19,264 bases of DNA from the NCBI GenBank assembly GCA_003175915.1, contig PSRH01000113.1:1-19264 (forward strand). Direction: 5' to 3'. Below the pieces are notes generated by a model. That model did not search any database. It worked only from the letters and a program-made list of their open reading frames with translations, and was not told where the DNA came from. The position numbers were made by a program, and so were the translations under genes. Below are positions 1-6,719 of this stretch, piece by piece; within the stretch, counting starts at the first letter, position 1; the number at the start of each line of letters is the position of its first letter. Origin of the DNA: Candidatus Melainabacteria bacterium (GTDB taxonomy: Bacteria; Cyanobacteriota; Vampirovibrionia; Obscuribacterales; Obscuribacteraceae).

Positions 1-1
1 T

Positions 2-766
2 TTTATTGCATTATTCGATGTTCAAGGAAGACTGCAACATTTCGTCGACGAAGTTGCTCTTTGTGGTGCTTGTGAGCTCAACCGTTCCAATCAACTAGGT
101 TTGATCAATGAATTGACAGCGCGTTGCCGTCAGTCGGTGTATGCTGCCCGCGAGAATCGTAGCATTGCTCAATACGCCAGCCCCGAAGAACAGATGCTGG
201 CAGATGATATCTTGGATGAGGACAGGCAAGATGCCGATCAACTAAATATTGAGAGGAAAGAATTGGAGAAGTCAACTATGGCAGCGGCGAGAAAGGCCGT
301 CCTGGAGAGTTTCAATTCTCAATCAGAAAAATTTTGCTTATCGTTACCCTGGCTTTGGGTAAAGAAGCCCTACCTGGTCTCAATTGAATTTGGTAGTGTT
401 TACGGTACTGAGTCAAATGTTAAAGCCTTAACTGGCATTGAACAACTTGCCACATACGATGACTCAATGAAATTTACCCATAAAAATAGCGGTCTCTACA
501 CGGGAAATATCGATGCTAAGTTGCCAGGCGAAGACAGCGATCTGCAATTCAAGATATCTTCATTGCCCGCTTCCGTAAATTCTGTCGTTGCACCGGCCAG
601 AATAATTCTTCCGGAAGTTTTTCGAATGCAACCGAAAGAACAATTGCATTCCGCGGTCAAAGTGGTGATCGGAGTGGAAGTAGGATCAGGCGTATTCCAT
701 CGGACGGTCAATACTATTATTGCAACTGGATCTGCAGCTACCAGCGGTGCTCAAGTTCTGCGCTAA
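2..766 (+). CDS. Partial CDS (5' end off window), possible TadE/TadG-like envelope protein
   Basis: The frame is open from the first bases of the window to the TAA at 764-766, so this is a C-terminal part of a longer gene; the first in-frame start codon seen is a TTG at 101, which I do not believe is the true start. The visible protein has about 254 residues. Its beginning (FDVQGRLQ...VDEVALCGACELN) resembles the helix that follows the single membrane anchor in TadE/TadG-like pilus-assembly proteins, where an Ala-rich DxAALAGAxxLN pattern is typical. Then comes a charged helical stretch (codons near 200-300), a WLWVKKPYLV segment, and a C-terminal part rich in beta-branched residues with no membrane segment. 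Its last 81 bases overlap the end of the convergent nucleotidyltransferase gene. The Tad-like assignment is weak; the rest is unrecognised. A second Tad-like protein lies at 15451-17409. Confidence 0.6.
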   Translation, partial: FIALFDVQGRLQHFVDEVALCGACELNRSNQLGLINELTARCRQSVYAARENRSIAQYASPEEQMLADDILDEDRQDADQLNIERKELEKSTMAAARKAVLESFNSQSEKFCLSLPWLWVKKPYLVSIEFGSVYGTESNVKALTGIEQLATYDDSMKFTHKNSGLYTGNIDAKLPGEDSDLQFKISSLPASVNSVVAPARIILPEVFRMQPKEQLHSAVKVVIGVEVGSGVFHRTVNTIIATGSAATSGAQVLR

Positions 767-1783
767 TAATTGAGCCGAACTCTTTAATATATGAACTCTT
801 TCGCTTCCGTAGACTATTGAGTTAGCTATCGAAGAGTTGCACGCTACAAAGTTACCTGACCAAATAATTGAATTATAGATTTTGCTGCCAGCACCAATTG
901 TGCAGTTGTCTCCAATAACAGCGTAACCATTAATTGAGACATTCGCCTCAATGCGACTGTTTTTACCTAGGAGAAGCTTACCGTTGATTCGGCAGTTCGT
1001 GTCCATCGACGCATTCGATCCGCACCACCCAAATGAATCGCGCGTTCCATCGATATCTATATCTATTTGGCCGTCCAAAACGTCAAACGATGATTGCATG
1101 TATTGGCAGATTGTTCCAATGTCGGACCAATAACAATCGACTTCCACACCCAATACCGGAAGCCCCAAATGGATCAGATTCGGAAACAAATCCCTGCCGA
1201 ATCCATAGGATCCCTGGCATGATACATAGTGAAATATCTCAGGTTCAAACACATAGCACCCAGTTGATCCTAGATCGGATAGTGCTTCTTCCCTCTTTGG
1301 CTTTTCTTGAAATTGAACTATATAGTTTTCGTTATCCAAAGCTGCTATACCAAATCTTTCCACTTCGTCCGTTCTTTTTAGGGCAATTGTAGCGAGAGCA
1401 CGCTTGGCCTTGTGTTGATGTATGACCATGGAAAGATCCATATCCGTCAAAATGTCACCCATCATTACGACAAATGTCCCACCTTGCAAAAACGATTTGC
1501 ACGCTCTCATTCCTCCCGCATCGCCGGTCAATTCCGGCTCGTACTTATACGATAGTAACAGATCAGAATTATGCGCTTGAGAAAAGTACGCTGGAATCTG
1601 ATCAGCCAAATGGTGCAAGTTCGCAATGCACTGTTTGACATTGTGCTTTTCAAGCAACCTTAATATGTGGGACATTACAGCGCGATTGGCAACGGGCATC
1701 AACGGCTTCGGCAACTCGTTTGTTAGAGGAGCAAGCCGAGTGCCGGCTCCAGCTGCCAGAATAAGCGCTTTCATATTGTCCAT
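686..1783 (-). CDS. Sugar-1-phosphate nucleotidyltransferase with beta-helix C-terminus
   Basis: This is a nucleotidyltransferase of the NTP_transferase family, which makes nucleotide sugars (GDP-mannose, dTDP- or UDP-glucose type) from NTP and sugar-1-phosphate in the cytoplasm. The signature is clear: LILAAGAGTRLAPLT then LPKPLMPVAN at residues 8-32, MMGD at 107-110 (metal-binding Asp), QEKP at 159-162 and YWSDIGT at 218-224. From about 264 to 326 there are hexapeptide-like turns (INGKLLLGKNSRIEANVSING...IGDNCTIG), a left-handed beta-helix as in mannose-1-phosphate guanylyltransferase-like proteins. The base specificity cannot be read from sequence. The start ATG at 1783 has a GGAGG four bases upstream; a second ATG at 1774 is possible. 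The last ~25 residues are unlike the family and lie where the gene overlaps the convergent CDS. It is divergent from the cellulose-synthase operon and could supply an activated sugar. Confidence 0.88.
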   Translation of the reverse strand: MDNMKALILAAGAGTRLAPLTNELPKPLMPVANRAVMSHILRLLEKHNVKQCIANLHHLADQIPAYFSQAHNSDLLLSYKYEPELTGDAGGMRACKSFLQGGTFVVMMGDILTDMDLSMVIHQHKAKRALATIALKRTDEVERFGIAALDNENYIVQFQEKPKREEALSDLGSTGCYVFEPEIFHYVSCQGSYGFGRDLFPNLIHLGLPVLGVEVDCYWSDIGTICQYMQSSFDVLDGQIDIDIDGTRDSFGWCGSNASMDTNCRINGKLLLGKNSRIEANVSINGYAVIGDNCTIGAGSKIYNSIIWSGNFVACNSSIANSIVYGSERVHILKSSAQLLAQNLSTAGSCRSSCNNSIDRPMEYA

Positions 1784-1862
1784 TTGACCTCCAGTTCTGG
1801 TCGCCTGCTACAAGGGCACCATACATGATACTAGCCAGCTGAACCAGCTGTACTTCAACGAA

Positions 1863-1893
1863 TTGACTTTGGGAAGCTCAGACTACAATAGTC
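1863..1893 (+). promoter_or_regulatory. Candidate promoter overlapped by a small palindrome
   Basis: TTGACT at 1863-1868 and TACAAT at 1884-1889 resemble sigma-70 -35 and -10 boxes, but the spacer is only 15 bases. The -10 box lies inside the palindrome GACTA-CAA-TAGTC (1881-1893), and TTGACT itself is repeated inverted as AGTCAA at 1890-1895. If real, it would give a leader of about 375 bases before the HlyD-like gene. This is a pattern match only. Confidence 0.2.
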
Positions 1894-2113
1894 AACGATA
1901 AGAGACAAGATCCCTCAGGTGAGGTAAGTATGTAGGACGGTTATATAGGACAAGCAAAATTGCATGTTACGAAAGGTTTTTAAACAAGCTGAAGCTCTGC
2001 AACCTCAATTAGCCGCAAGAAAATTGCGCTTTATGTCGCGCGCGAGAGACAGAGTACGCTTGCCGATTTGGAACAAAGAATAGAGGTTGCCGGTCCAAGC
2101 TCCTGCAACGGAA

Positions 2114-2149
2114 TGCATAAACGTGTAAGCGTGCATAAACGTGTAAGCG
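2114..2149 (+). repeat. Tandem duplication, 2 x 18 bases
   Basis: The unit TGCATAAACGTGTAAGCG occurs twice, perfectly and back to back, at 2114-2131 and 2132-2149. Eighteen bases equal six codons, so open frames crossing it are not shifted. Nothing else in the spacer repeats it. Confidence 0.9.
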
Positions 2150-2226
2150 AAGGTACGGGGCTGCCATTTATTGGTAGCCTCGTATTCAACGGAAAAAAGG
2201 GAAATATCTTTCTGTGATCATTTCTA

Positions 2227-2272
2227 TTGCGCAACTGTCACCACTGCCTAATTAGGGTAAAGGATCTATATT
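2227..2272 (+). promoter_or_regulatory. Candidate proximal promoter and RBS of the HlyD-bcsA operon
   Basis: TTGCGC (2227-2232) and TAATTA (2249-2254) are spaced by 16 bases and could form a weak promoter. AAAGGA at about 2259-2264 sits 8 bases before the ATG at 2273 and is a good ribosome binding site, which fixes the start of the HlyD-like gene. The RBS is more certain than the promoter. Confidence 0.3.
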
Positions 2273-3571
2273 ATGAGCGAATTTACAACGATTCACGAGC
2301 AAGGGGTTGCGGTGGCGGAACCATCCAACAAAGTTAGCATGCTGCATGTAGCAAGCAAGCCGGGAGAATTGAGTCTCATAGGTAAGGTATTGAGGCCAAT
2401 GAGAATTGTATTGGCGTTAACGATAACAACAGTGGCCGCTGTATTTCTTTGGGAAAACTTCTCCCATATTCATAGCAGACAGGCTTTCATTAACGGTACG
2501 CTGCTAGAAATTAGGTCACCGATTGAAGGGATCGTCCATTTGGAAAACGTTTCTCCGGGTGATGAAGTAAGCAGCGGTCTTTTACTGGGATTGATTAGAA
2601 ATCGTAAGTATTATGATTTGCAGAGCAGCTGCGAGCAATATTCTGCTCGGATTGCCGAGGATGAGCGTGAACTCGACAATATTTTGCAAGCTACATCTCA
2701 ATGCGAATCTAAGCTAGCAAAATATAGAGAACTTTCAACAGTCCAAAACGCTCTGGACATTGAGTATGCAAAAAACGAGGTGCTGCGCTTCGAGCAAGAA
2801 TATAAAGACAGCATTGAAGCCGCTAGGTTTCTCAAAGAAGAATCAGCACTTACAAAAAAGTTGTCGGCTACGGGCCTTCTTCCACGAAGAACTGCGTGTC
2901 GAGATGAGAGCGAGTGTTTGAGAGCAGAGGCGATAACGCAGGCTAAATTGGGTCAATTCCAATCGGCTGAATCCAGGCTGAAAGCTGCACAAGCCGGGCT
3001 ATCGGTTGGCTCTAATCGAGAATTAAGCACTCCAGCGAATCGTATTGAAGATCTGGAACGCGAACTTATTCAATTGAAATTGAAGCAGATTGATTTACGT
3101 ATGGCACTCAATCAGGATCGATTTTCTTTCAAAAGGGCGCTTTCGCTTCGTACCCTCGATAGCACTGTCACTATGAAAGCACCCGATCGGGGTGTTGTCT
3201 GGTCGATCTTGGCAAAATCAGGTGAATTGGTTACACCAGGGGCTGCTATTGCCAATATGTTAATGCCGCAAAAGCGATGGGTAGAGGCCTTTGTGCAAGA
3301 GAAGGATTTGCACCGCCTACACATTGGGGGCAAGGCGAAAGTTAAACTGGCTGGGACAAATAAACGGTTCGACGCCACTATTGAAAGTATTCGTGCCGGC
3401 GTTGGTAGAGTATCCGCTGGCCAACCGGTTGCTGTGCCTCCGCCCGACCGGGCACGAAAAGAGATTGAGCTGCGCCTTTCAGTTGACTGGCCCCATGTCT
3501 GTGTAGCCAATGAGTTTGGTGCTAATCAGTTCTATGGCGTCGGACGTAGCCTTGAGGTGGAATTTGATTAG
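2273..3571 (+). CDS. HlyD-family membrane-fusion (periplasmic adaptor) protein
   Basis: This 432-residue protein has the layout of HlyD/EmrA-type adaptors: a cytoplasmic N-terminus, one membrane segment at about 44-60 (RIVLALTITTVAAVFLW), a first half of a lipoyl/barrel-sandwich domain at about 76-108 (EIRSPIEGIVHLENVSPGDEVSSG), two long helical stretches (~112-200 and ~207-290), and the second half-lipoyl motif at about 300-330 (MKAPDRGVVWSILAKSGELVTPG). A beta-barrel follows (WVEAFVQEKDLHRLHIGGKAKV). Such adaptors join an inner-membrane pump or synthase to an outer-membrane channel. The gene is followed by, and overlaps, the BcsA-like synthase gene, so its partner is probably that synthase rather than an ABC or MFS pump. 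Alg44 of alginate export has a comparable role. No outer-membrane channel gene is in the window. Confidence 0.88.
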   Translation: MSEFTTIHEQGVAVAEPSNKVSMLHVASKPGELSLIGKVLRPMRIVLALTITTVAAVFLWENFSHIHSRQAFINGTLLEIRSPIEGIVHLENVSPGDEVSSGLLLGLIRNRKYYDLQSSCEQYSARIAEDERELDNILQATSQCESKLAKYRELSTVQNALDIEYAKNEVLRFEQEYKDSIEAARFLKEESALTKKLSATGLLPRRTACRDESECLRAEAITQAKLGQFQSAESRLKAAQAGLSVGSNRELSTPANRIEDLERELIQLKLKQIDLRMALNQDRFSFKRALSLRTLDSTVTMKAPDRGVVWSILAKSGELVTPGAAIANMLMPQKRWVEAFVQEKDLHRLHIGGKAKVKLAGTNKRFDATIESIRAGVGRVSAGQPVAVPPPDRARKEIELRLSVDWPHVCVANEFGANQFYGVGRSLEVEFD

Positions 3572-5843
3572 TGAGCACGGTTGGGGACGGCAGAATGAGG
3601 TCCAAAAATCACTCGCAAAGGAATTAAGTGCGAACATATTCCTTTTGTATATGCCTCTGACCATTTTTGCTTTGACCGTGTGGACCTATTACTCGGACGA
3701 AATCATGACTGGTGCTGTAAGCTTCCTGGACTGGGGAACTAGTCTAATACAGCGATTAGAGATATTGCCGGAGCGCGGCTCGGCTCTGCCGTTAACTTGT
3801 GTCGCAGCCTCGCTTTGTGCCGCTACGTGCCTGCCTCGTTCCAGTGGTTGGGCACGCCTTTTCGTTGCTCTCACAGTCGTGCTATTAGGACAACGTTATC
3901 TGGCTTGGCGTTTTTTCAACGCTTTTGATTTGGATGCAGACGTAAACTTCTACTTGCGAATGCTTTCTTTCGTAGTCGAGCTATTGGTTTATACAAACAG
4001 CCTGCTCTTCTTTGTGCAAACGGCGTTGCCCACAGAAAGGAGTGGCGAAGCTGATCTGGCAGAAAAGGCCGTGCTTAGTGGAGAGTATCTGCCGACCGTA
4101 GATATCTTTATTCCTACATACAATGAAGATGTGCATATGCTGAGACGCACGATTCTTGCTTGTCAGTCGATCGATTATCCAAATAAAACAATTTACTTGC
4201 TAGATGATACTCGGCGCCCACACGTGCGATCGTTGGCTGAGGAACTGGGATGCAATTATTGCGATCGTCCTGACAATAAAGGGGCCAAGGCAGGCAACAT
4301 GAACAACGGCCTCAAGGCAGCTAAATCGGAGTTAGTCGCCGTATTTGATGCCGATTTTGTGCCTGCCAAGAACTTCCTTAGCAGAACGGTAGGTTTTTTT
4401 CGGGATGAGCGGACAGCGATCGTACAGACACCACAGGTCTTTTATAATCCAGATATCGTTCAGAGGAATCTTGGCGTGGAAAGACAAGTTCCTAATGAAG
4501 AAGATTTGTTCTTTCGAGTGGTTCAATCAGGGCGCGATTTCTGGAATGCCTCAATTTGTCACGGCACGTCCTTTGTTATAAGGCGTAGCGCGCTGGATCA
4601 AATAAATGGTTTCCCCATGGAAACGATTACAGAAGACTTTTTTACGGGCATTAAGACCCAGTCGCTAGGTTATCGTTTGAAATACCTTAATGAGCCGCTC
4701 TCAGCTGGGGATTCGGCCATAAATACGGACAATTACATAAGTCAAAGGTTGCGATGGGCTCAGGGTACCTTTCAGGTGCTCTTTACCCGGACCAATCCGA
4801 TGCTCATTCCCGGGTTGAATTTAATGCAGAGAATCATTTATTCTTCAAGCATACTTTATTGGCTAACGGGGCTGTGCAATAGCATTTTGCTAACAATGCC
4901 ACTGCTCTTTCTGTATTTTGATTTCTCGCCTGTGCGCTGCAGTGTCTCGGAATCCGTACAGTATTGGCTGCCGTACTATGCCTTTGCCGCGATAGCTTTT
5001 TCGTGGTTTGTGAAGGGTCGTCGATCTTTTTTCTGGTCTGATGTGTACGCACCGATGTTAGCGGTGCCGCTTACAATTACGTTTATCAAAACCTTGTTGA
5101 ATCCATTTGGCACAGGGTTCCGCGTAACAGCGAAAAGCTCTGGAAAGGATAGCCTCCAGATCAGTTGGCTGGTCCTCTATCCACTACTTGCCTTTTTTCT
5201 CCTCTACGTAGGTGGTTTGACGTACTTCTGGGCGAAAACTGGATCGATCTCTGATCTGGAATCTGCACCAACTATGATCATTTGGTCTGTGTACAATTCG
5301 ATTTTACTTTTCCTTTCCATCCAACTTTGCATCAATGTCAAACAGAGGCGTAAGTCAGTGCACACCCCATGTGAGTTAGAGGCGCAGCTCAAATGCGACG
5401 GAAAGGAAGTTGCAGTTACCGTCCAAGATCTGTGCGAGGGAGGCGCTCGGATCAAATTTGGAGAACCGCAAAAGGGACGGCATGCTGTTAGATCAGCTAG
5501 CGGTCGAATTCTGCTGGACATACCATCTATAGGCATTTATGAGATGCCAATTAACCACATACGTATTACCAAATCTACCGAAGCGGGTCTCGCTTTTGAT
5601 GCAACCTCAACTGAACAACAACGCAAGCTCGTAGAATTTGTTTACTGCCAACCGGGCAGGTGGCAGGACAAATTTGTTTCCGAAATTCGCGGGGCTGCAA
5701 ACCTTATAGTGTCCTCAGTAAGGCTGCATCCTTTTATATTTCACCGCGGTGCGAAGTCCCCTGCTACGGTCTCGCTACCGCTTGAACATCCGCACAATCA
5801 AAGATCCAGCCAATCTCTTGAGACTTTGACCAATTCAGCTTAG
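3510..5843 (+). CDS. bcsA: BcsA-like cellulose synthase catalytic subunit (GT2 + PilZ)
   Basis: This processive family-2 glycosyltransferase polymerises UDP-glucose (or a related sugar) and threads the chain through the inner membrane. Membrane helices lie at about 41-61, 93-135 and 150-171. The GT domain (~195-425) shows DD at 232-233, DAD at 280-282, TED at 374-376 and QRLRW at 412-416, the full D, DxD, TED, QxxRW set. More helices follow (~440-500, 515-530, 550-577, 589-610), with the FRVTAK gating-loop motif at 537-542 (FxVTxK in BcsA). A PilZ domain follows (~612-735), but its c-di-GMP motifs look degenerate: QRRKSVH lacks the second Arg of RxxxR, and DLCEGG replaces DxSxxG. The ATG at 3510 overlaps the upstream gene by 62 bases. 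A TTG at 3564 just after GAGGTGG is an alternative start and would remove 18 residues. No BcsB, BcsC or BcsZ is nearby. Confidence 0.92.
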   Translation: MSLVLISSMASDVALRWNLISEHGWGRQNEVQKSLAKELSANIFLLYMPLTIFALTVWTYYSDEIMTGAVSFLDWGTSLIQRLEILPERGSALPLTCVAASLCAATCLPRSSGWARLFVALTVVLLGQRYLAWRFFNAFDLDADVNFYLRMLSFVVELLVYTNSLLFFVQTALPTERSGEADLAEKAVLSGEYLPTVDIFIPTYNEDVHMLRRTILACQSIDYPNKTIYLLDDTRRPHVRSLAEELGCNYCDRPDNKGAKAGNMNNGLKAAKSELVAVFDADFVPAKNFLSRTVGFFRDERTAIVQTPQVFYNPDIVQRNLGVERQVPNEEDLFFRVVQSGRDFWNASICHGTSFVIRRSALDQINGFPMETITEDFFTGIKTQSLGYRLKYLNEPLSAGDSAINTDNYISQRLRWAQGTFQVLFTRTNPMLIPGLNLMQRIIYSSSILYWLTGLCNSILLTMPLLFLYFDFSPVRCSVSESVQYWLPYYAFAAIAFSWFVKGRRSFFWSDVYAPMLAVPLTITFIKTLLNPFGTGFRVTAKSSGKDSLQISWLVLYPLLAFFLLYVGGLTYFWAKTGSISDLESAPTMIIWSVYNSILLFLSIQLCINVKQRRKSVHTPCELEAQLKCDGKEVAVTVQDLCEGGARIKFGEPQKGRHAVRSASGRILLDIPSIGIYEMPINHIRITKSTEAGLAFDATSTEQQRKLVEFVYCQPGRWQDKFVSEIRGAANLIVSSVRLHPFIFHRGAKSPATVSLPLEHPHNQRSSQSLETLTNSA

Positions 5844-5913
5844 AGCAGCTAATTGCAAGGCCAAGCCACGATTTCTAACAGCCTTAGCCGCCGATAGGGG
5901 TGCCATCAATCGG

Positions 5914-5938
5914 TCTGATAAGCGATAACGTAATCAGA
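5914..5938. terminator. Weak inverted repeat between convergent genes
   Basis: TCTGAT (5914-5919) and ATCAGA (5933-5938) form a 6-base inverted repeat with a 13-base loop in the 102-base gap between the ends of bcsA and the aldolase gene. The position suits a bidirectional terminator, but the stem is short and there is no strong T run on either side. Confidence 0.2.
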
Positions 5939-5945
5939 AAATCCA

Positions 5946-6719
5946 TCACTGAACGCTTACTTTCATTTCGCCTTTGACGGCTTCAATACTCTTTTGAGCA
6001 GCACTCCATAGGTAATGGGCGTCAAGACCGACGGCAACAAGACTAAAGCCTCGCCCGAGAAAGTCCTTTGCTGTCTCGGGCCGTAGAGCAAATGCGCCGC
6101 AAGGAATACCGGCCTTCTGGCAGGCCCGTATCACAGTCTCGATTGCGTCCTGGACTTCCTTATCCTGCACCTGCCCAAGTTTGCCAAAGCTTCCGGATAA
6201 GTCGTACGGCCCGATGATCACCGCATCCACGCCATCAACGCGCAGAATCGACTGCACATTTTTAACCGCATCGATATGTTCGATCTGAATCACTACGGCA
6301 ACGTCGGTATTGGCTCGTTCGACATAACCGTTGAAACTTATACCGTACTCGTGAGCTCTAGCGATTCCGGCGCTGCGAGTTCCTTCCGGTGGATATTTTG
6401 CAGCTCTGACGGCCCTTTCGGCTTCATCGGCAGACTTAACCTGCGGCACGATGATTCCGTCTGGGCCAAGATCCAATACCCTTTTGATCCAAACTTCATC
6501 ATTGACCGGAATACGAACAAGAGTAGAGCATTTCTCAGAGGTGGCCTGGAGGAGAGACCGTACATGATCGAGGCTCAACGGTGCGTGTTCCATATCAATC
6601 CAAAGCCAGTCGAAGCCAACCAGCGAAAGCATTTCAGCAACCTCTGGCACGGCAAGTGATACCAATGTACCTACGAGGGGCTGTCGAAGTCCAAGCTTTT
6701 TCTTAAAGCTGATGCGCAT
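5946..6719 (-). CDS. HpcH/HpaI-family class II aldolase
   Basis: This 257-residue protein matches the metal-dependent pyruvate aldolases HpaI/GarL, which cleave or form 2-keto-3-deoxy acids to pyruvate plus an aldehyde in the cytoplasm. Visible family residues are FDWLWIDMEHAPL with D42, E44 and H45, the Arg of LVRIP (R69), the PPEGTRSAG loop, IQIEH with E147, and IIGPYDLSGSFG with D173. These correspond to the catalytic base/acid and metal-binding positions of the family. Length is normal (250-265). The ATG at 6719 lies inside the end of the upstream GT4 gene (17-base overlap), suggesting translational coupling. Its place behind two glycosyltransferase genes suggests a sugar acid linked to a surface glycan, or simple co-transcription; the substrate cannot be told from sequence. 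Confidence 0.9.
   Translation of the reverse strand: MRISFKKKLGLRQPLVGTLVSLAVPEVAEMLSLVGFDWLWIDMEHAPLSLDHVRSLLQATSEKCSTLVRIPVNDEVWIKRVLDLGPDGIIVPQVKSADEAERAVRAAKYPPEGTRSAGIARAHEYGISFNGYVERANTDVAVVIQIEHIDAVKNVQSILRVDGVDAVIIGPYDLSGSFGKLGQVQDKEVQDAIETVIRACQKAGIPCGAFALRPETAKDFLGRGFSLVAVGLDAHYLWSAAQKSIEAVKGEMKVSVQ

Larger units (their letters stand above)
1784..2272. other. Intergenic region between divergent genes
   Basis: These 489 bases separate the nucleotidyltransferase start from the HlyD-like start. I see no convincing gene. There is an open plus frame from 1993 to 2217, with an ATG only at 2113 (34 codons), that could be a remnant or a small ORF. The region also holds a paired CAGCTG hexamer (1836-1841, 1845-1850), a short palindrome at 1881-1893, and an 18-base tandem duplication at 2114-2149. 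Promoters for both divergent units should lie here. Confidence 0.5.

Noticed and set aside
1033..1392. 119-codon plus-strand ORF inside the nucleotidyltransferase gene
   Set aside because: It is antisense to a gene with clear family motifs and its own translation resembles nothing.
2031..2234. 67-codon minus-strand ORF in the spacer
   Set aside because: Low-quality composition (LTRLCTLTRLC comes from the 18-base repeat), no family resemblance and no clear RBS.
1900..2272. Possible c-di-GMP riboswitch in the leader of the synthase operon
   Set aside because: I looked for the conserved GEMM core and tetraloop-receptor patterns and did not find them.
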